Assembly: GCF_003096655.1 (NCBI RefSeq)
Contig: NZ_QEKQ01000003.1
Coordinates: 1-64,000 of the forward strand
From: Tamilnaduibacter salinus
GTDB taxonomy: Bacteria; Pseudomonadota; Gammaproteobacteria; Pseudomonadales; Oleiphilaceae
Length of the DNA stretch: 64,000 bases
Direction of reading: 5' to 3'
The position numbers were made by a program, and so were the translations under genes. Positions 44,850-53,757 of the stretch are shown here, in pieces. The first letter of the stretch is position 1; each line of letters starts with the position of its first letter. The notes under the pieces were generated by a model. The model saw only the letters and a list, made by a program, of their open reading frames with translations, made no database searches and had not been told where the DNA came from.

Positions 44850-47012
44850 TCAACCGCCCAGCGGCACGCGCAGGGTGGCACTGACATTCCGGCCCTGGCT
44901 CAGGGCATAGCCCTTATAGGTGTCGAGAAAATCCCGGTAGCTCTCGTCGGTGAGATTGCGGACGGACAGATCAATCCGGACCGGTTTGCCAGAGCGGCGC
45001 CCCACCCCGAAACCGACACCCAGATCGGCGACGGTGTAGGCGTCCGTTGAGGCGGTTCCGAACGGCGCGTTATCGAACTGCGCGAACGGCTCACCCGGTG
45101 CCGCATCCTTCGAGGCATTGTGGCGGACGCCAAGACGGACATACGGGCTGCGCAGCCATCCCAGGTGGCCCGGCCGCCAGACACCCTCGACCAACACCTC
45201 ATCGGCCGGCTGGAGCGGCAGATCATTCCCTGTCCGGTCGTTTTCACCGTTCACCGTGCTGTAGGTGGTTCCCAGCTCGAGCGTATCGGTGAGCTGAGCG
45301 GTTGCCGTCAGCTCAGCCCCCGTCAGGACCGCATCGGTCTGCTGGTAGCTGAACACGGGCAGACCATTCTGGGTGGTCCCGGTGTCCTGCAGGAAGATGT
45401 AATGGTCGATGACGTTGCGGTAGACCGTGGCGCTGGCACTCAGACGCTCGGATCGCCAGCGCAGAGCCAGATCGGTATTCAGGGATTTTTCCGCCTCCAG
45501 ATCCGCGTTGCCCTGCTGGACGGCCGCCACTCCGGCGTGCACCCCATCGGCGTGCAGCTCGAACAAGGTGGGCGCCCGGAAACCGCGACTGATGTTGCTC
45601 GCCAGGGTGAGCTGATCCGTGATCGCGTAGGCGCCCCCGACAGACCCGGTCGTGACGGCGTAATCGTTCTCATCCTCGCTGGCAAACGTGGTGGGTGCGG
45701 CAGTTTTGCTGCTTTTTGCCACCGTTTCCGTCCAGTCCTGACGCAGGCCAGCCTGAAGCGTCAGACGACCAATCGTGCTTTCCTCAAAGGCAAAGACGCC
45801 CACGTTCGTCACCGTCCCGCCCGGCGTCAGCTGGGTGCTGCCCCGTGACACCTGATCCCTGGTCCGGTATGCCACGCCGAGGCGACCACCATCCAAAAGC
45901 CCGATCTGCTTGTGCCGGGCTTCCACGCGGGTGGTGTACTGGTCAAACTCAATATCGATGGTCCCGTCGAACAGTTGGTCACGTGGCGTGCCGGCCGCGT
46001 TCGACTGGCGCAGATTGTTCTGCCAGACCAACGTGGGCTCCACCGTCCAGGTCGCATCAACCGGCAGACGGGCATCCAGGCGGATGTCGTCATTTTCGAG
46101 ATTCTGTCCCACCCCTTCCGGGCCCTGCGAGGGCGGCTTGTTACCAGCCGGTGGGGGCAGGAGAAAATTCTGCTCATTCCGCCAGCCCGTGTAACGAAGC
46201 CGGATCTCACCGAAACCGGCCCGATAGCCAACGCCCACCTGACCGTTCAGCTGATCGAAGTCGGTGTAGTCCAGCGTGCCGGTGTAGGCCGGCGCACGAC
46301 GCTTTTCCGGATCACTGGGAGGCGGCGGGAAAAAAGTCGGATCATCCGGCACTGTGAGATTGTCCGCGTTGCGGCGGATGATGCCACCCGCGACTGTCCA
46401 GCGATCACCGCGGGAGCTGGCCTTCAGGCCCAGATCGCTCTGATCGTTGTTGGTGGCGTAACCCAACAGGGCGTCACCACTGGAGTGACGTTCACCATCC
46501 TCGCTGAATTCGAGTGCCAGAGGCGCCACGTTGACGGCACCCCCGATCGCATCGGAGCCATACAGCAGGCTGGCGGCTCCGCGAACGACTTCAATCCGGT
46601 CACTCAGGAACGGCTCGATGTTCGGGGAGTGACGAGTCCCGAACTGCTGGTGATCCACACCAATACCACCGGACAGCACGCGAACCCGATTCCCGGACAG
46701 CCCCCGGATGACTGGCTTACCCACCTGATTGCCCGCGCTGACGGTATCCACGCCCGGCATGTCATCCAGCATGTTGCCCAGAGACGTTGCTTCCCGACGG
46801 TCCTTTTCAGCACCCTGGAGGACATCCACCTGGGCCGCCTGCATCAGGGGCGACCCCGGAGCCGGCGCGCCGGCCTCAACCACGATTTCTTCCAGTGACT
46901 GAGTCGATGGGACCGGTTCGTCCTGAGCCCACCCCATTGGGGCTGTCACCACCAGGCTGACCGAGCCGGCCAGTACCAGCGATCGACCCGGAACCGCTTG
47001 CTTGAATCTCAT
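44850..47012 (-). CDS. ZnuD-like TonB-dependent receptor
   Basis: A 720-residue outer-membrane receptor. It has a signal peptide (about residues 1-28), a plug domain (SLGNMLDDMPGVDTVSAG; RVRVLSGGIGVDHQQFGTRH; VVRGAASLLYGSDAIGG) and a 22-strand barrel. The plug and size resemble ZnuD zinc receptors. The ATG at 47012 has GGAGG upstream. A perfect Zur-like palindrome lies 14 bases before the start. Import of zinc or a zinc complex is inferred from context. Confidence 0.82.
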   Translation of the reverse strand: MRFKQAVPGRSLVLAGSVSLVVTAPMGWAQDEPVPSTQSLEEIVVEAGAPAPGSPLMQAAQVDVLQGAEKDRREATSLGNMLDDMPGVDTVSAGNQVGKPVIRGLSGNRVRVLSGGIGVDHQQFGTRHSPNIEPFLSDRIEVVRGAASLLYGSDAIGGAVNVAPLALEFSEDGERHSSGDALLGYATNNDQSDLGLKASSRGDRWTVAGGIIRRNADNLTVPDDPTFFPPPPSDPEKRRAPAYTGTLDYTDFDQLNGQVGVGYRAGFGEIRLRYTGWRNEQNFLLPPPAGNKPPSQGPEGVGQNLENDDIRLDARLPVDATWTVEPTLVWQNNLRQSNAAGTPRDQLFDGTIDIEFDQYTTRVEARHKQIGLLDGGRLGVAYRTRDQVSRGSTQLTPGGTVTNVGVFAFEESTIGRLTLQAGLRQDWTETVAKSSKTAAPTTFASEDENDYAVTTGSVGGAYAITDQLTLASNISRGFRAPTLFELHADGVHAGVAAVQQGNADLEAEKSLNTDLALRWRSERLSASATVYRNVIDHYIFLQDTGTTQNGLPVFSYQQTDAVLTGAELTATAQLTDTLELGTTYSTVNGENDRTGNDLPLQPADEVLVEGVWRPGHLGWLRSPYVRLGVRHNASKDAAPGEPFAQFDNAPFGTASTDAYTVADLGVGFGVGRRSGKPVRIDLSVRNLTDESYRDFLDTYKGYALSQGRNVSATLRVPLGG

Positions 47013-47025
47013 TTGACCTCCAAAC

Positions 47026-47037
47026 ATGTTATAACAT
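47026..47037. promoter_or_regulatory. Zur-box-like palindrome before the TonB receptor
   Basis: ATGTTATAACAT is a perfect palindrome, with flanks giving AATGTTATAACATGT on the minus strand. It abuts the ribosome-binding site of the ZnuD-like gene. Confidence 0.7.
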
Positions 47038-47107
47038 TGCAATAAATGCCGACATCTGTCAGCTGAGCATCTGCTCTGCCACTCAATGCGCTCGAGAATC
47101 ATAAACG

Positions 47108-47123
47108 ATATGTTATAACATAT
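47108..47123. promoter_or_regulatory. Zur-box-like palindrome before the COG0523 GTPase
   Basis: ATATGTTATAACATAT is a perfect 16-base palindrome sharing its core with the box at 47026. Both lie in the 139-base divergent gap. Confidence 0.75.
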
Positions 47124-47151
47124 TTTATGCGCAACCCTCAGCGAGGAATGA

Positions 47152-48126
47152 ATGCACAAACAGATTCCAACGAACCTGATCTTCGGCTTCCTGGGCAGCG
47201 GTAAAACCACCACCATCCAGAGCCTTCTGGAGCGCAAACCGGCCAGCGAACACTGGGCCGTTCTGGTCAACGAATTTGGCGAGGTGGGCATCGACGGTCA
47301 GTTGCTGGACCAAAAGGGTGCAACGATCCGGGAAGTCCCCGGCGGATGCATGTGCTGCGTCGCCGGACTACCGATGCAGATGGGGCTGAATATGCTCATC
47401 AAAGCGTCCAGCCCCGACAGGCTTCTGATCGAACCCACCGGGTTGGGTCATCCGCACCAGATCCTTGAAACGCTGACATCGACCTTCTATCAAGACGTCC
47501 TTGATATCAGGACGTGTGTGACGATCATTGACCCGGCCAAACTCGACAACCCGAAGGTGCTCGCGAACGAGAACTTCCGGGCACAAACCGACATCGCCGA
47601 TGTGCTGATCGGGAACAAGACCGATCATTGCGATGAGCCCACCCTCGCCGGGTTTGAGCGCTGGGCCCACTCACAACAGCCCCCGAAACGACGGGTACAC
47701 CAGACGACGCAGGGGCGGTTTCCGCCCGAATGGCTGGACGAGCGCCATGCCGATCTGTCGATCACACCGCCGGTCGGTCATGCCACGCACGACGCACCGC
47801 CCCGACGGCAATGGGAAGATCTTGACTCCGTGCCCTGGCAACAGGCGTTGAACCAGGGTGAGGGGCACTTCAGCTGCGGCTGGCGCATTCACCCTGACAC
47901 ACAACTGGACTTCGCCGGGTTGCACGCTCTGGCGCACGAACCCCAATGGCGACGCTTCAAAGGGGTTCTGAACACAACCGAAGGCTGGCGGGCCATCAAC
48001 GCGGCAGGGGAAACCATCACCACGTCAGAAGTGCCAGAACAATCCGAAAGCCGCCTGGAGATTATCACCGATCATCTCATTAACGGGCAGCAGCTGGATG
48101 CCCGCCTGAAACGCCTGAGCCAATAA
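47152..48126 (+). CDS. COG0523-family zinc GTPase (ZigA/YeiR type)
   Basis: A 324-residue G3E GTPase. Walker A is GFLGSGKTT (residues 12-20), the metal-binding CMCC motif is at residues 66-69 (PGGCMCCVAG) and the guanine motif NKTD is present. A CobW C-terminal domain follows. COG0523 proteins under Zur control act as zinc chaperones during zinc scarcity. GAGGA precedes the ATG and a Zur-like palindrome lies in the promoter. Confidence 0.88.
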   Translation: MHKQIPTNLIFGFLGSGKTTTIQSLLERKPASEHWAVLVNEFGEVGIDGQLLDQKGATIREVPGGCMCCVAGLPMQMGLNMLIKASSPDRLLIEPTGLGHPHQILETLTSTFYQDVLDIRTCVTIIDPAKLDNPKVLANENFRAQTDIADVLIGNKTDHCDEPTLAGFERWAHSQQPPKRRVHQTTQGRFPPEWLDERHADLSITPPVGHATHDAPPRRQWEDLDSVPWQQALNQGEGHFSCGWRIHPDTQLDFAGLHALAHEPQWRRFKGVLNTTEGWRAINAAGETITTSEVPEQSESRLEIITDHLINGQQLDARLKRLSQ

Positions 48127-48162
48127 AAAACCCGCGTGACCGATTCAGGTCACACGGGTTTT
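48125..48162. terminator. Bidirectional terminator between the GTPase and Lpp-like genes
   Basis: CCCGCGTGAC (48131-48140) pairs with GTCACACGGG (48149-48158) with one mismatch. T follows on the plus strand and an A-run precedes it, giving a T-tract in the opposite direction for the convergent lipoprotein gene. Confidence 0.85.
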
Positions 48163-48207
48163 CTTCAGGCCACTGGTGGCGGACACCACCAGTTATCCAG
48201 CCGATAC

Positions 48208-48495
48208 TTACTTCATGCTGGCCTTCTGAAGCATACGCTTGGCGCGCTCGTTTGCCTCGTCAGCAGACTGCTGTGCATCCATGGCAGCGGCCATGGCTTC
48301 TTCTGCCTTGGCATACGCAGCGTCGGCGCGGCTCTCAGCGGAATTGGCAGTGCTCAGAGCGTTGCTGGCGGTCTGCTCGGCAGAGTTCGCCGTGGACATC
48401 GCGTCATCAATGGCTTCCTGGTTGTTACCAGTGCTGGCGCAACCCGCGGTCAGGGCCGTGGCCATTGCAATACCTGCGAAAGTGAGCTTACGCAT
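48208..48495 (-). CDS. Lpp/OprI-like outer-membrane lipoprotein
   Basis: A 95-residue lipoprotein with lipobox LTAGC, then an Ala-rich coiled coil of heptads (Ala-zipper) and a C-terminal Lys (ASMK). This matches OprI and Lpp, the abundant lipoproteins linked through the terminal Lys to peptidoglycan. AAGGGG precedes the ATG. An L,D-transpeptidase that could make that link is the next gene upstream. Confidence 0.88.
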   Translation of the reverse strand: MRKLTFAGIAMATALTAGCASTGNNQEAIDDAMSTANSAEQTASNALSTANSAESRADAAYAKAEEAMAAAMDAQQSADEANERAKRMLQKASMK

Positions 48496-48697
48496 TGTCT
48501 TACCCCTTGTTGGTGTTGATGTCTTCCTCCGGGAAGAGGTTTCGTCGGATACGAGTCTCCGGTCAAACCCGGCTCAGTGTAGAACACTGTATGACCAAAG
48601 AGAAACTGCAAAACAGTGTAAATCCATACGTCTAACAGCGCCAGCCGGCTTACCGGATTGTAAGCCTGCCGCAAGGAACCCGGGACTGCTATTCGTG

Positions 48698-49246
48698 TCA
48701 CGGCAGAATACGGATTTCGGTTCCATCCGAGACCAGGGACCAGATTTCATCCATGGCCTGATTGCTGACTGCAATGCAGCCATCCGTCCAGTCCAGCCCC
48801 TCATAGGCAAAGGCCATGTCATCAGCCTCGTTCGGCAGGCCGTGAATCATGATCTCACCGCCCGGATCGAGCCCCCAGGCGCGTGCCAATTCCAGATCCT
48901 CTGCGTTCGGGTAGGAAATGTGAATGGACTTGTAGTAATCGCTGTTCGGGTTGCGCCAGTCGAGCGTGTATCGGCCTTCCGGCGTGCGCTCGTCCCCTTC
49001 CCAGAGCTTATGCCCCTCGGGGCGATCACCCAGCGAGATCCGGTAGCGGCGCAGAATCTTCTCGCCGGACATCAGCAACAGCTCCCGGTCTCCCTTTCGC
49101 ACGACGACCTCGGAGACCGGCGGCGATGTCCCCGTTTTCGTGCTCTCAGGCACCGACTCATAGCGCGTGTTGGCCATGGCCAGCTCATCGGCAGCCGCCG
49201 GCCATGCCAGTAACGTCGCGATCAGTAGGCAGAGCGTTCTGAACAT
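48698..49246 (-). CDS. L,D-transpeptidase family protein (YkuD domain)
   Basis: A 182-residue protein with a signal peptide (MFRTLCLLIATLLAWPAAA) and a compact YkuD domain. The active-site parts are IMIHGLPN and TDGCIAVSN (catalytic Cys). It lacks LysM and is shorter than the paralogue at 37707. This short form resembles YafK/ErfK-like enzymes. I chose the start at 49246 for the signal peptide. It lies upstream of the Lpp-like gene. Confidence 0.85.
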   Translation of the reverse strand: MFRTLCLLIATLLAWPAAADELAMANTRYESVPESTKTGTSPPVSEVVVRKGDRELLLMSGEKILRRYRISLGDRPEGHKLWEGDERTPEGRYTLDWRNPNSDYYKSIHISYPNAEDLELARAWGLDPGGEIMIHGLPNEADDMAFAYEGLDWTDGCIAVSNQAMDEIWSLVSDGTEIRILP

Positions 49247-49332
49247 CCGATTACCGTCAACCTGATAACTAACGAGTTCGTTTATAGCATAGAGCAGCTG
49301 ACGGAGCGATGAACGGATCGACACCCACGGCC

Positions 49333-51054
49333 TCACGAGCGAGCGCCCTCGTCCATCCTTAGGCCAACCCGCGTCACCCGGTCCGCCTCCGTCTCGCGAG
49401 CAACCAGGGTGACGGGACCGAGACGCACGCGATCGCCCACCACAGGGTGACCCTTGGTACGCCGGGCAAAGCAGTCCGCCAGCGTCAGTTCCGGAGACAA
49501 CGCATCGAACTCAATACCGTAGACCTCTTCCACGTCACCGAGCAGCGCGTCACCGTTGAGCACGAAGTCACCGAAGAAAGCGCGCTGAGCCAAATAGCGT
49601 GGCGGCTCACGACCGCTGAGCGAGCGCCCCAGCTCATCCAGCGCGGCGGGTCGGGCGAATACGGCGACGACATCCCCTTTGCCCACGGTGAGCGCCGGCT
49701 CCGGGTGCAGGCACTCCCGTTCGCGAAACACCCCGGCCAGATCACTGCCCTCCGGCAGGTTGAGCCGACCCACCGGACAGGGGCGCTCCCAGCGCTCGCC
49801 CTGCAACGGAAACAGCATCAGCTCATGGTCACCGGCGGCTGGCACATCCAGCGGCAAACGCCGGTGGGGTTCCCCGGCCGCCGGAACCTCCAGCTCGAGC
49901 CAACGGGCGAGTGACGCCAGCGAACTGCCCTGAACGACCAACGACACCAGCACCACGAAGAACGCAATGTTGAAAATCAGTCCTGCTTCGTCAATGCCGT
50001 GCATAACGGGGAACAGCGCCAGCACGATCGGGACGGCACCGCGCAGGCCCACCCAACTGATGAACGACAGTTCCCGGAGATTGAAACTGAACGGCCAGAG
50101 CGTCGAGAGAACGGCCAGCGGGCGGGCCACCAGAATCATCACCAGAGCCAGCACCAGTCCGCCACCGGCCAGGGGCAGAAGCTGGCTGGGGTTCACCAGC
50201 AGCCCCAGAATCAGGAACAGCGACATCTGGGCCAGCCAGGCCAGCCCGTCGTGCACCTGCAGAATCATTGGCATCATCCGGACGTGACGGTTGCCGAGCA
50301 CCACGCCGGCCAGATAGATCGCCAGGAAACCGCTGCCGCCCAGCAGGTTGGTCGCGGCGAACAGCGCCAGACCATAGGCAGCGACCAACAGGGGGTAGAG
50401 GGCAGGCATCAGCCTGGCGCGGTTCAGGACCCAAACCATCGAACGGCCCCCAACAATACCGAGCACCGACCCAATCCCGAACTGCTCCACCAGCAGGAGC
50501 AGGCTGCTCCAGCCCGAGGCCATGTCACCGTCGATCAGCGTGACGAGCAGCAAGGTGAGGAAAATCGCCATCGGGTCATTGCTGCCGGATTCGATTTCCA
50601 GCGTCGCCCCGACCCGCTCATTGAGGTGCAACCCCCGGCCCTGTAGAAGGGAGAAGACCGCCGCGGCGTCCGTGGAAGAGATGATGGCGCCGATCAGCGC
50701 GGCCGTCATCCAGTGCAGATCAAACAACCACCAGGCGGTCACCGCCGCGACGGTCGCCGTGATCAACACGCCGATAGAGGCAAGCAGCAGTGCGGGCCTC
50801 AGACCAACCCGAAAGGTCTCCGCCCGGGTCCGCATCCCGCCATCCAGAAGAATCAATGCCAGGGCGAGGTTGCCGACGACAAACGCCAGCTCAAAATCGT
50901 CAAAGGCCAGACCGCCGGGGCCGTCCTCCCCCATCAGCATCCCGACTACCAGGAAGATCAGCAGCACCGGCATGCCCAGCCGACTGGACAGGGGGCTGAG
51001 CAGGATGCTGATCACCAGCATCAGAGCACCGATCAGAATCAGTGTCGGGTCCAT
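49333..51054 (-). CDS. K+/H+ antiporter, NhaP2/CvrA type
   Basis: A 573-residue transporter with about 12 helices of the CPA1 family. Conserved acidic motifs are seen in the GSNDPMAIFL segment. Cytoplasmic C-terminal parts follow: a TrkA-C-like domain and a CorC/HlyC-like domain (SGREPPRYLAQRAFFGDFV onward). Length and layout match NhaP2. GGGAGA precedes the ATG at 51054. It would extrude potassium to control cell volume in saline media. Confidence 0.9.
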   Translation of the reverse strand: MDPTLILIGALMLVISILLSPLSSRLGMPVLLIFLVVGMLMGEDGPGGLAFDDFELAFVVGNLALALILLDGGMRTRAETFRVGLRPALLLASIGVLITATVAAVTAWWLFDLHWMTAALIGAIISSTDAAAVFSLLQGRGLHLNERVGATLEIESGSNDPMAIFLTLLLVTLIDGDMASGWSSLLLLVEQFGIGSVLGIVGGRSMVWVLNRARLMPALYPLLVAAYGLALFAATNLLGGSGFLAIYLAGVVLGNRHVRMMPMILQVHDGLAWLAQMSLFLILGLLVNPSQLLPLAGGGLVLALVMILVARPLAVLSTLWPFSFNLRELSFISWVGLRGAVPIVLALFPVMHGIDEAGLIFNIAFFVVLVSLVVQGSSLASLARWLELEVPAAGEPHRRLPLDVPAAGDHELMLFPLQGERWERPCPVGRLNLPEGSDLAGVFRERECLHPEPALTVGKGDVVAVFARPAALDELGRSLSGREPPRYLAQRAFFGDFVLNGDALLGDVEEVYGIEFDALSPELTLADCFARRTKGHPVVGDRVRLGPVTLVARETEADRVTRVGLRMDEGARS

Positions 51055-51209
51055 CGAGTCTCCCTTTGGCGAGGATCGTGACGGGCTGCGGCGGCGGCCC
51101 CGGGAGCCTGCGCAGCAGACAGTCGCACCGCTGCGGACCATTGTAACGGCTTTGATCGCATCGTATATTCCGGTTAGCCTTGTGGGCGTGGCAACGCGTC
51201 CACCATTCA

Positions 51210-51283
51210 GCGGGTGTAGCTCAATGGTAGAGCAGAGGCTTCCCAAGCCTACGACGAGGGTTCGATTCCCTTCACCCGCTCCA
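51210..51283 (+). tRNA. tRNA-Gly (anticodon CCC)
   Basis: A 74-base cloverleaf. The acceptor stem GCGGGTG pairs with CACCCGC, the D-arm is GCTC...GAGC, the anticodon stem AGGC/GCCT encloses TTCCCAA, and the T-arm is GAGGGTTCGATTCCCTT. The CCA end is encoded. It closely resembles glycine tRNA(CCC) of Escherichia coli. Confidence 0.97.
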
Positions 51284-51308
51284 ACTCCCCACGCCCGTTA
51301 TCCTGACA

Positions 51309-52226
51309 TCAGGCGTCGACAGCAGTTTCCGGCGGGATGGCCCGTCGTTCACGATGGATGGTAGCGGTCGCCGCAGGCGGGCCGAACAGGACCCGCAGCC
51401 GCTGGCGCCACGACAGGCCCGGCGTCGCCACATCCCGCAGCATGTCGCGCCACTCGTGAAAATTCAGCGTGACAGGATTGTGGCTGTGAATCTGGCCAAT
51501 GATGCCGTAGTCCGGCGTTCTCTCCTCCTCAACAAAGGTGCCGAACAGGCGGTCCCAGATGATCAGGATGCCGCCGTAGTTCCGGTCGATGTATTCCGGG
51601 TCCCGGCCATGATGCGCCCGGTGGTGGGACGGCGTGTTGAAGACCCACTCCAGCCAGCCCAGCTTGCCGACCGTCTGGGTGTGGATGAAGAACTGGTAGG
51701 CGAGGCTGATCGCGACGGCGAAAATCACCGTTTCAGGAGGGAAGCCGATCAGCACGATTGGCAGCCAGAACAGCCACATGCCGGTGATGGGGTAAGTGAC
51801 ACTCTGACGGAATGCGGTCGAGAGATTCAGCTTTTCCGAGGAGTGATGCACGACATGGGAGCACCAGAACCAGCGGATGCGATGATGCGCCCGATGGAAC
51901 CAGTAGTAGAAAAAGTCCTGCACAACAAACAGCAACAGGACAGTCCAGCCATTAAACGGGATGTCGAACAGGCGCACGTCAAATAACGCATTGAAGACCA
52001 CGATGGTCAGCAATGCGGAGAGCACATCACTGGCCTGATAAAGCCCCGCCAGCGTGAGATTGCTGATGGTGTCCACCAGCGTGTAGCGCCCGGACGCCGG
52101 TACGGTCGCATCCCGGCGAAGCTGTCGGTATTCGGCGGCCATGGCCAGCAGAAACGCCGGGGCCAGGGCCAGCGTCACCAGGTGTGGGTTGAAACCCAGC
52201 CAGTCGGTCAGCGGTGTGGGGGGCAT
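51309..52226 (-). CDS. Sterol desaturase/fatty acid hydroxylase family protein
   Basis: A 305-residue membrane protein with the His clusters of the diiron hydroxylase family: HRAHH near residue 110, HVVHH shortly after, and HHRAHHG in the second half. Four to five helices are expected. GGAGAA lies before the ATG at 52226. Members hydroxylate or desaturate lipids in the inner membrane; the substrate is unknown. Confidence 0.87.
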   Translation of the reverse strand: MPPTPLTDWLGFNPHLVTLALAPAFLLAMAAEYRQLRRDATVPASGRYTLVDTISNLTLAGLYQASDVLSALLTIVVFNALFDVRLFDIPFNGWTVLLLFVVQDFFYYWFHRAHHRIRWFWCSHVVHHSSEKLNLSTAFRQSVTYPITGMWLFWLPIVLIGFPPETVIFAVAISLAYQFFIHTQTVGKLGWLEWVFNTPSHHRAHHGRDPEYIDRNYGGILIIWDRLFGTFVEEERTPDYGIIGQIHSHNPVTLNFHEWRDMLRDVATPGLSWRQRLRVLFGPPAATATIHRERRAIPPETAVDA

Positions 52227-52324
52227 GGGATCATTCTCCGGAGTCCGCGAAATGGCCCCACAGTATCCCACCGGACCGGCCAGACACGGTTATCCAGCGA
52301 CGACGAATCCGGTGGCCAATTCCG

Positions 52325-53635
52325 TCAGTGCAGCTTCAACCGGGGGTGCATCGCGCGGCTGATCCGGTCCATCAGCCAGATAATGCCGGTGCGCAGGACG
52401 CCATGGAGGGCCACCTGGTGCATGCGGTAGAGCGAGACGTAGAACAGGCGGGCGATCCTGCCTTCAACCATCAGGCTGCGGCCTGAGAGGTTGCCCATCA
52501 GGTTGCCGACGGTGGTGTAGCGGCTGAAGTTGATCAGCGAGCCGTAGTCCCGGTACTCAAACTCGACCATCGGTTCGCCGTTGAGGCGCTTGACCAGGTT
52601 GTCGTAGAGCGTATCGGCTTCCTGATGCGCTGCCTGCGCCCTCGGTGGCACCGGCCGGTCGGATTCCGGCTGTGGACAGGCCGCACAATCACCAAAGGCA
52701 AAGATATTGGCGTCCCTGGTGGTCTGTAGGGTGCGCTCGACCACCAATTGGTTGGTCTTCGTCGCCTCCAGTCCATCCAGTTCGGCGAGGAACGCAGGCG
52801 CCTTGATACCCGCGGCCCAGATGGTCATGGCCGACGCCATCACGGTGCCGTCCGCCAGCGTAATCGCATCGGATGACACTTCCTGAACCGGCTGACCCGC
52901 CACGACCGGCACGTCCAGCCGATTGAGCTCCTTGGTGGCGGCCGCGGACAGGCGTGGCGGCAGGGCCGGGAGGATGCGTTCGGCGGCCTCGACCACGGTG
53001 ATCCGGACATCGTCCGGCCGAAGCTGATTCATGCCATAGACAGGCAGTTCCCGGGACGCCAACCGCAATTCCGCGGCCAGTTCCACGCCCGTGGCACCGG
53101 CCCCGATGATGGTGATGGGCAACTCGCCGGACTCACCCTGTCTGGCCTCATAATTGCGGCGAAGGAAGGCGTTGAGCATCAGGTTATGGAACCGACGGGC
53201 CTGCGCCAGGCTGTCGATGAACAGGCAGTGCTCCTGGGCACCGGGCGTGCCGAAATCGTTGGCGGTGCTGCCGACCGCGATCACCAGCGTGTCGTAGGCC
53301 AGACGGCGCTCTGGGACGACCTCTTCCCCGTCTTCGCCGGTGATCGGCGCCAGAATGATGGACTGCTCGTCGCGATCCACGCCATTCAGGCGCCCCAACT
53401 GGAATTCGTAGTGATGCTTGCGGGCATGGGCGCGGAAGTTGATTTCGTTGGCGTGGGAGTCGAGTGACCCGGCCGCGACCTCATGGAGCAGCGGTTTCCA
53501 GACGTGAGTGAGCACGGCGTCTACGAGGGTGATCCGCGCGCGCTTCTTTTTGCCCAGCGTTTTGCCCAGTTTCGTGACCAGCTCCAGTCCGCCGGCGCCG
53601 CCACCGACAACTACGATGTGGTGCAGATCGTCCAT
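52325..53635 (-). CDS. ndh: Type II NADH dehydrogenase
   Basis: A 436-residue flavoprotein with an N-terminal FAD motif (HIVVVGGGAGGLELVTKLG), a second dinucleotide fold (ITIIGAGATGVELAAEL) and the FAD motif NIFAFGDCAACP. The C-terminal 100 residues include an amphipathic membrane-anchoring region typical of NDH-2. It oxidises NADH and reduces quinone without pumping protons. GGAGGC directly precedes the ATG. Confidence 0.9.
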   Translation of the reverse strand: MDDLHHIVVVGGGAGGLELVTKLGKTLGKKKRARITLVDAVLTHVWKPLLHEVAAGSLDSHANEINFRAHARKHHYEFQLGRLNGVDRDEQSIILAPITGEDGEEVVPERRLAYDTLVIAVGSTANDFGTPGAQEHCLFIDSLAQARRFHNLMLNAFLRRNYEARQGESGELPITIIGAGATGVELAAELRLASRELPVYGMNQLRPDDVRITVVEAAERILPALPPRLSAAATKELNRLDVPVVAGQPVQEVSSDAITLADGTVMASAMTIWAAGIKAPAFLAELDGLEATKTNQLVVERTLQTTRDANIFAFGDCAACPQPESDRPVPPRAQAAHQEADTLYDNLVKRLNGEPMVEFEYRDYGSLINFSRYTTVGNLMGNLSGRSLMVEGRIARLFYVSLYRMHQVALHGVLRTGIIWLMDRISRAMHPRLKLH

Positions 53636-53757
53636 CGCCTCCGAGTGCTCCGTCCAGTATGCGTGAAGACTGTATCCGTTAGGGTGCGTCCCATCGCGGG
53701 AACACTTTAACGTGAATCGTCACTCATGGACAGTCGCAACCGCCGGGCTGCGGTTAC

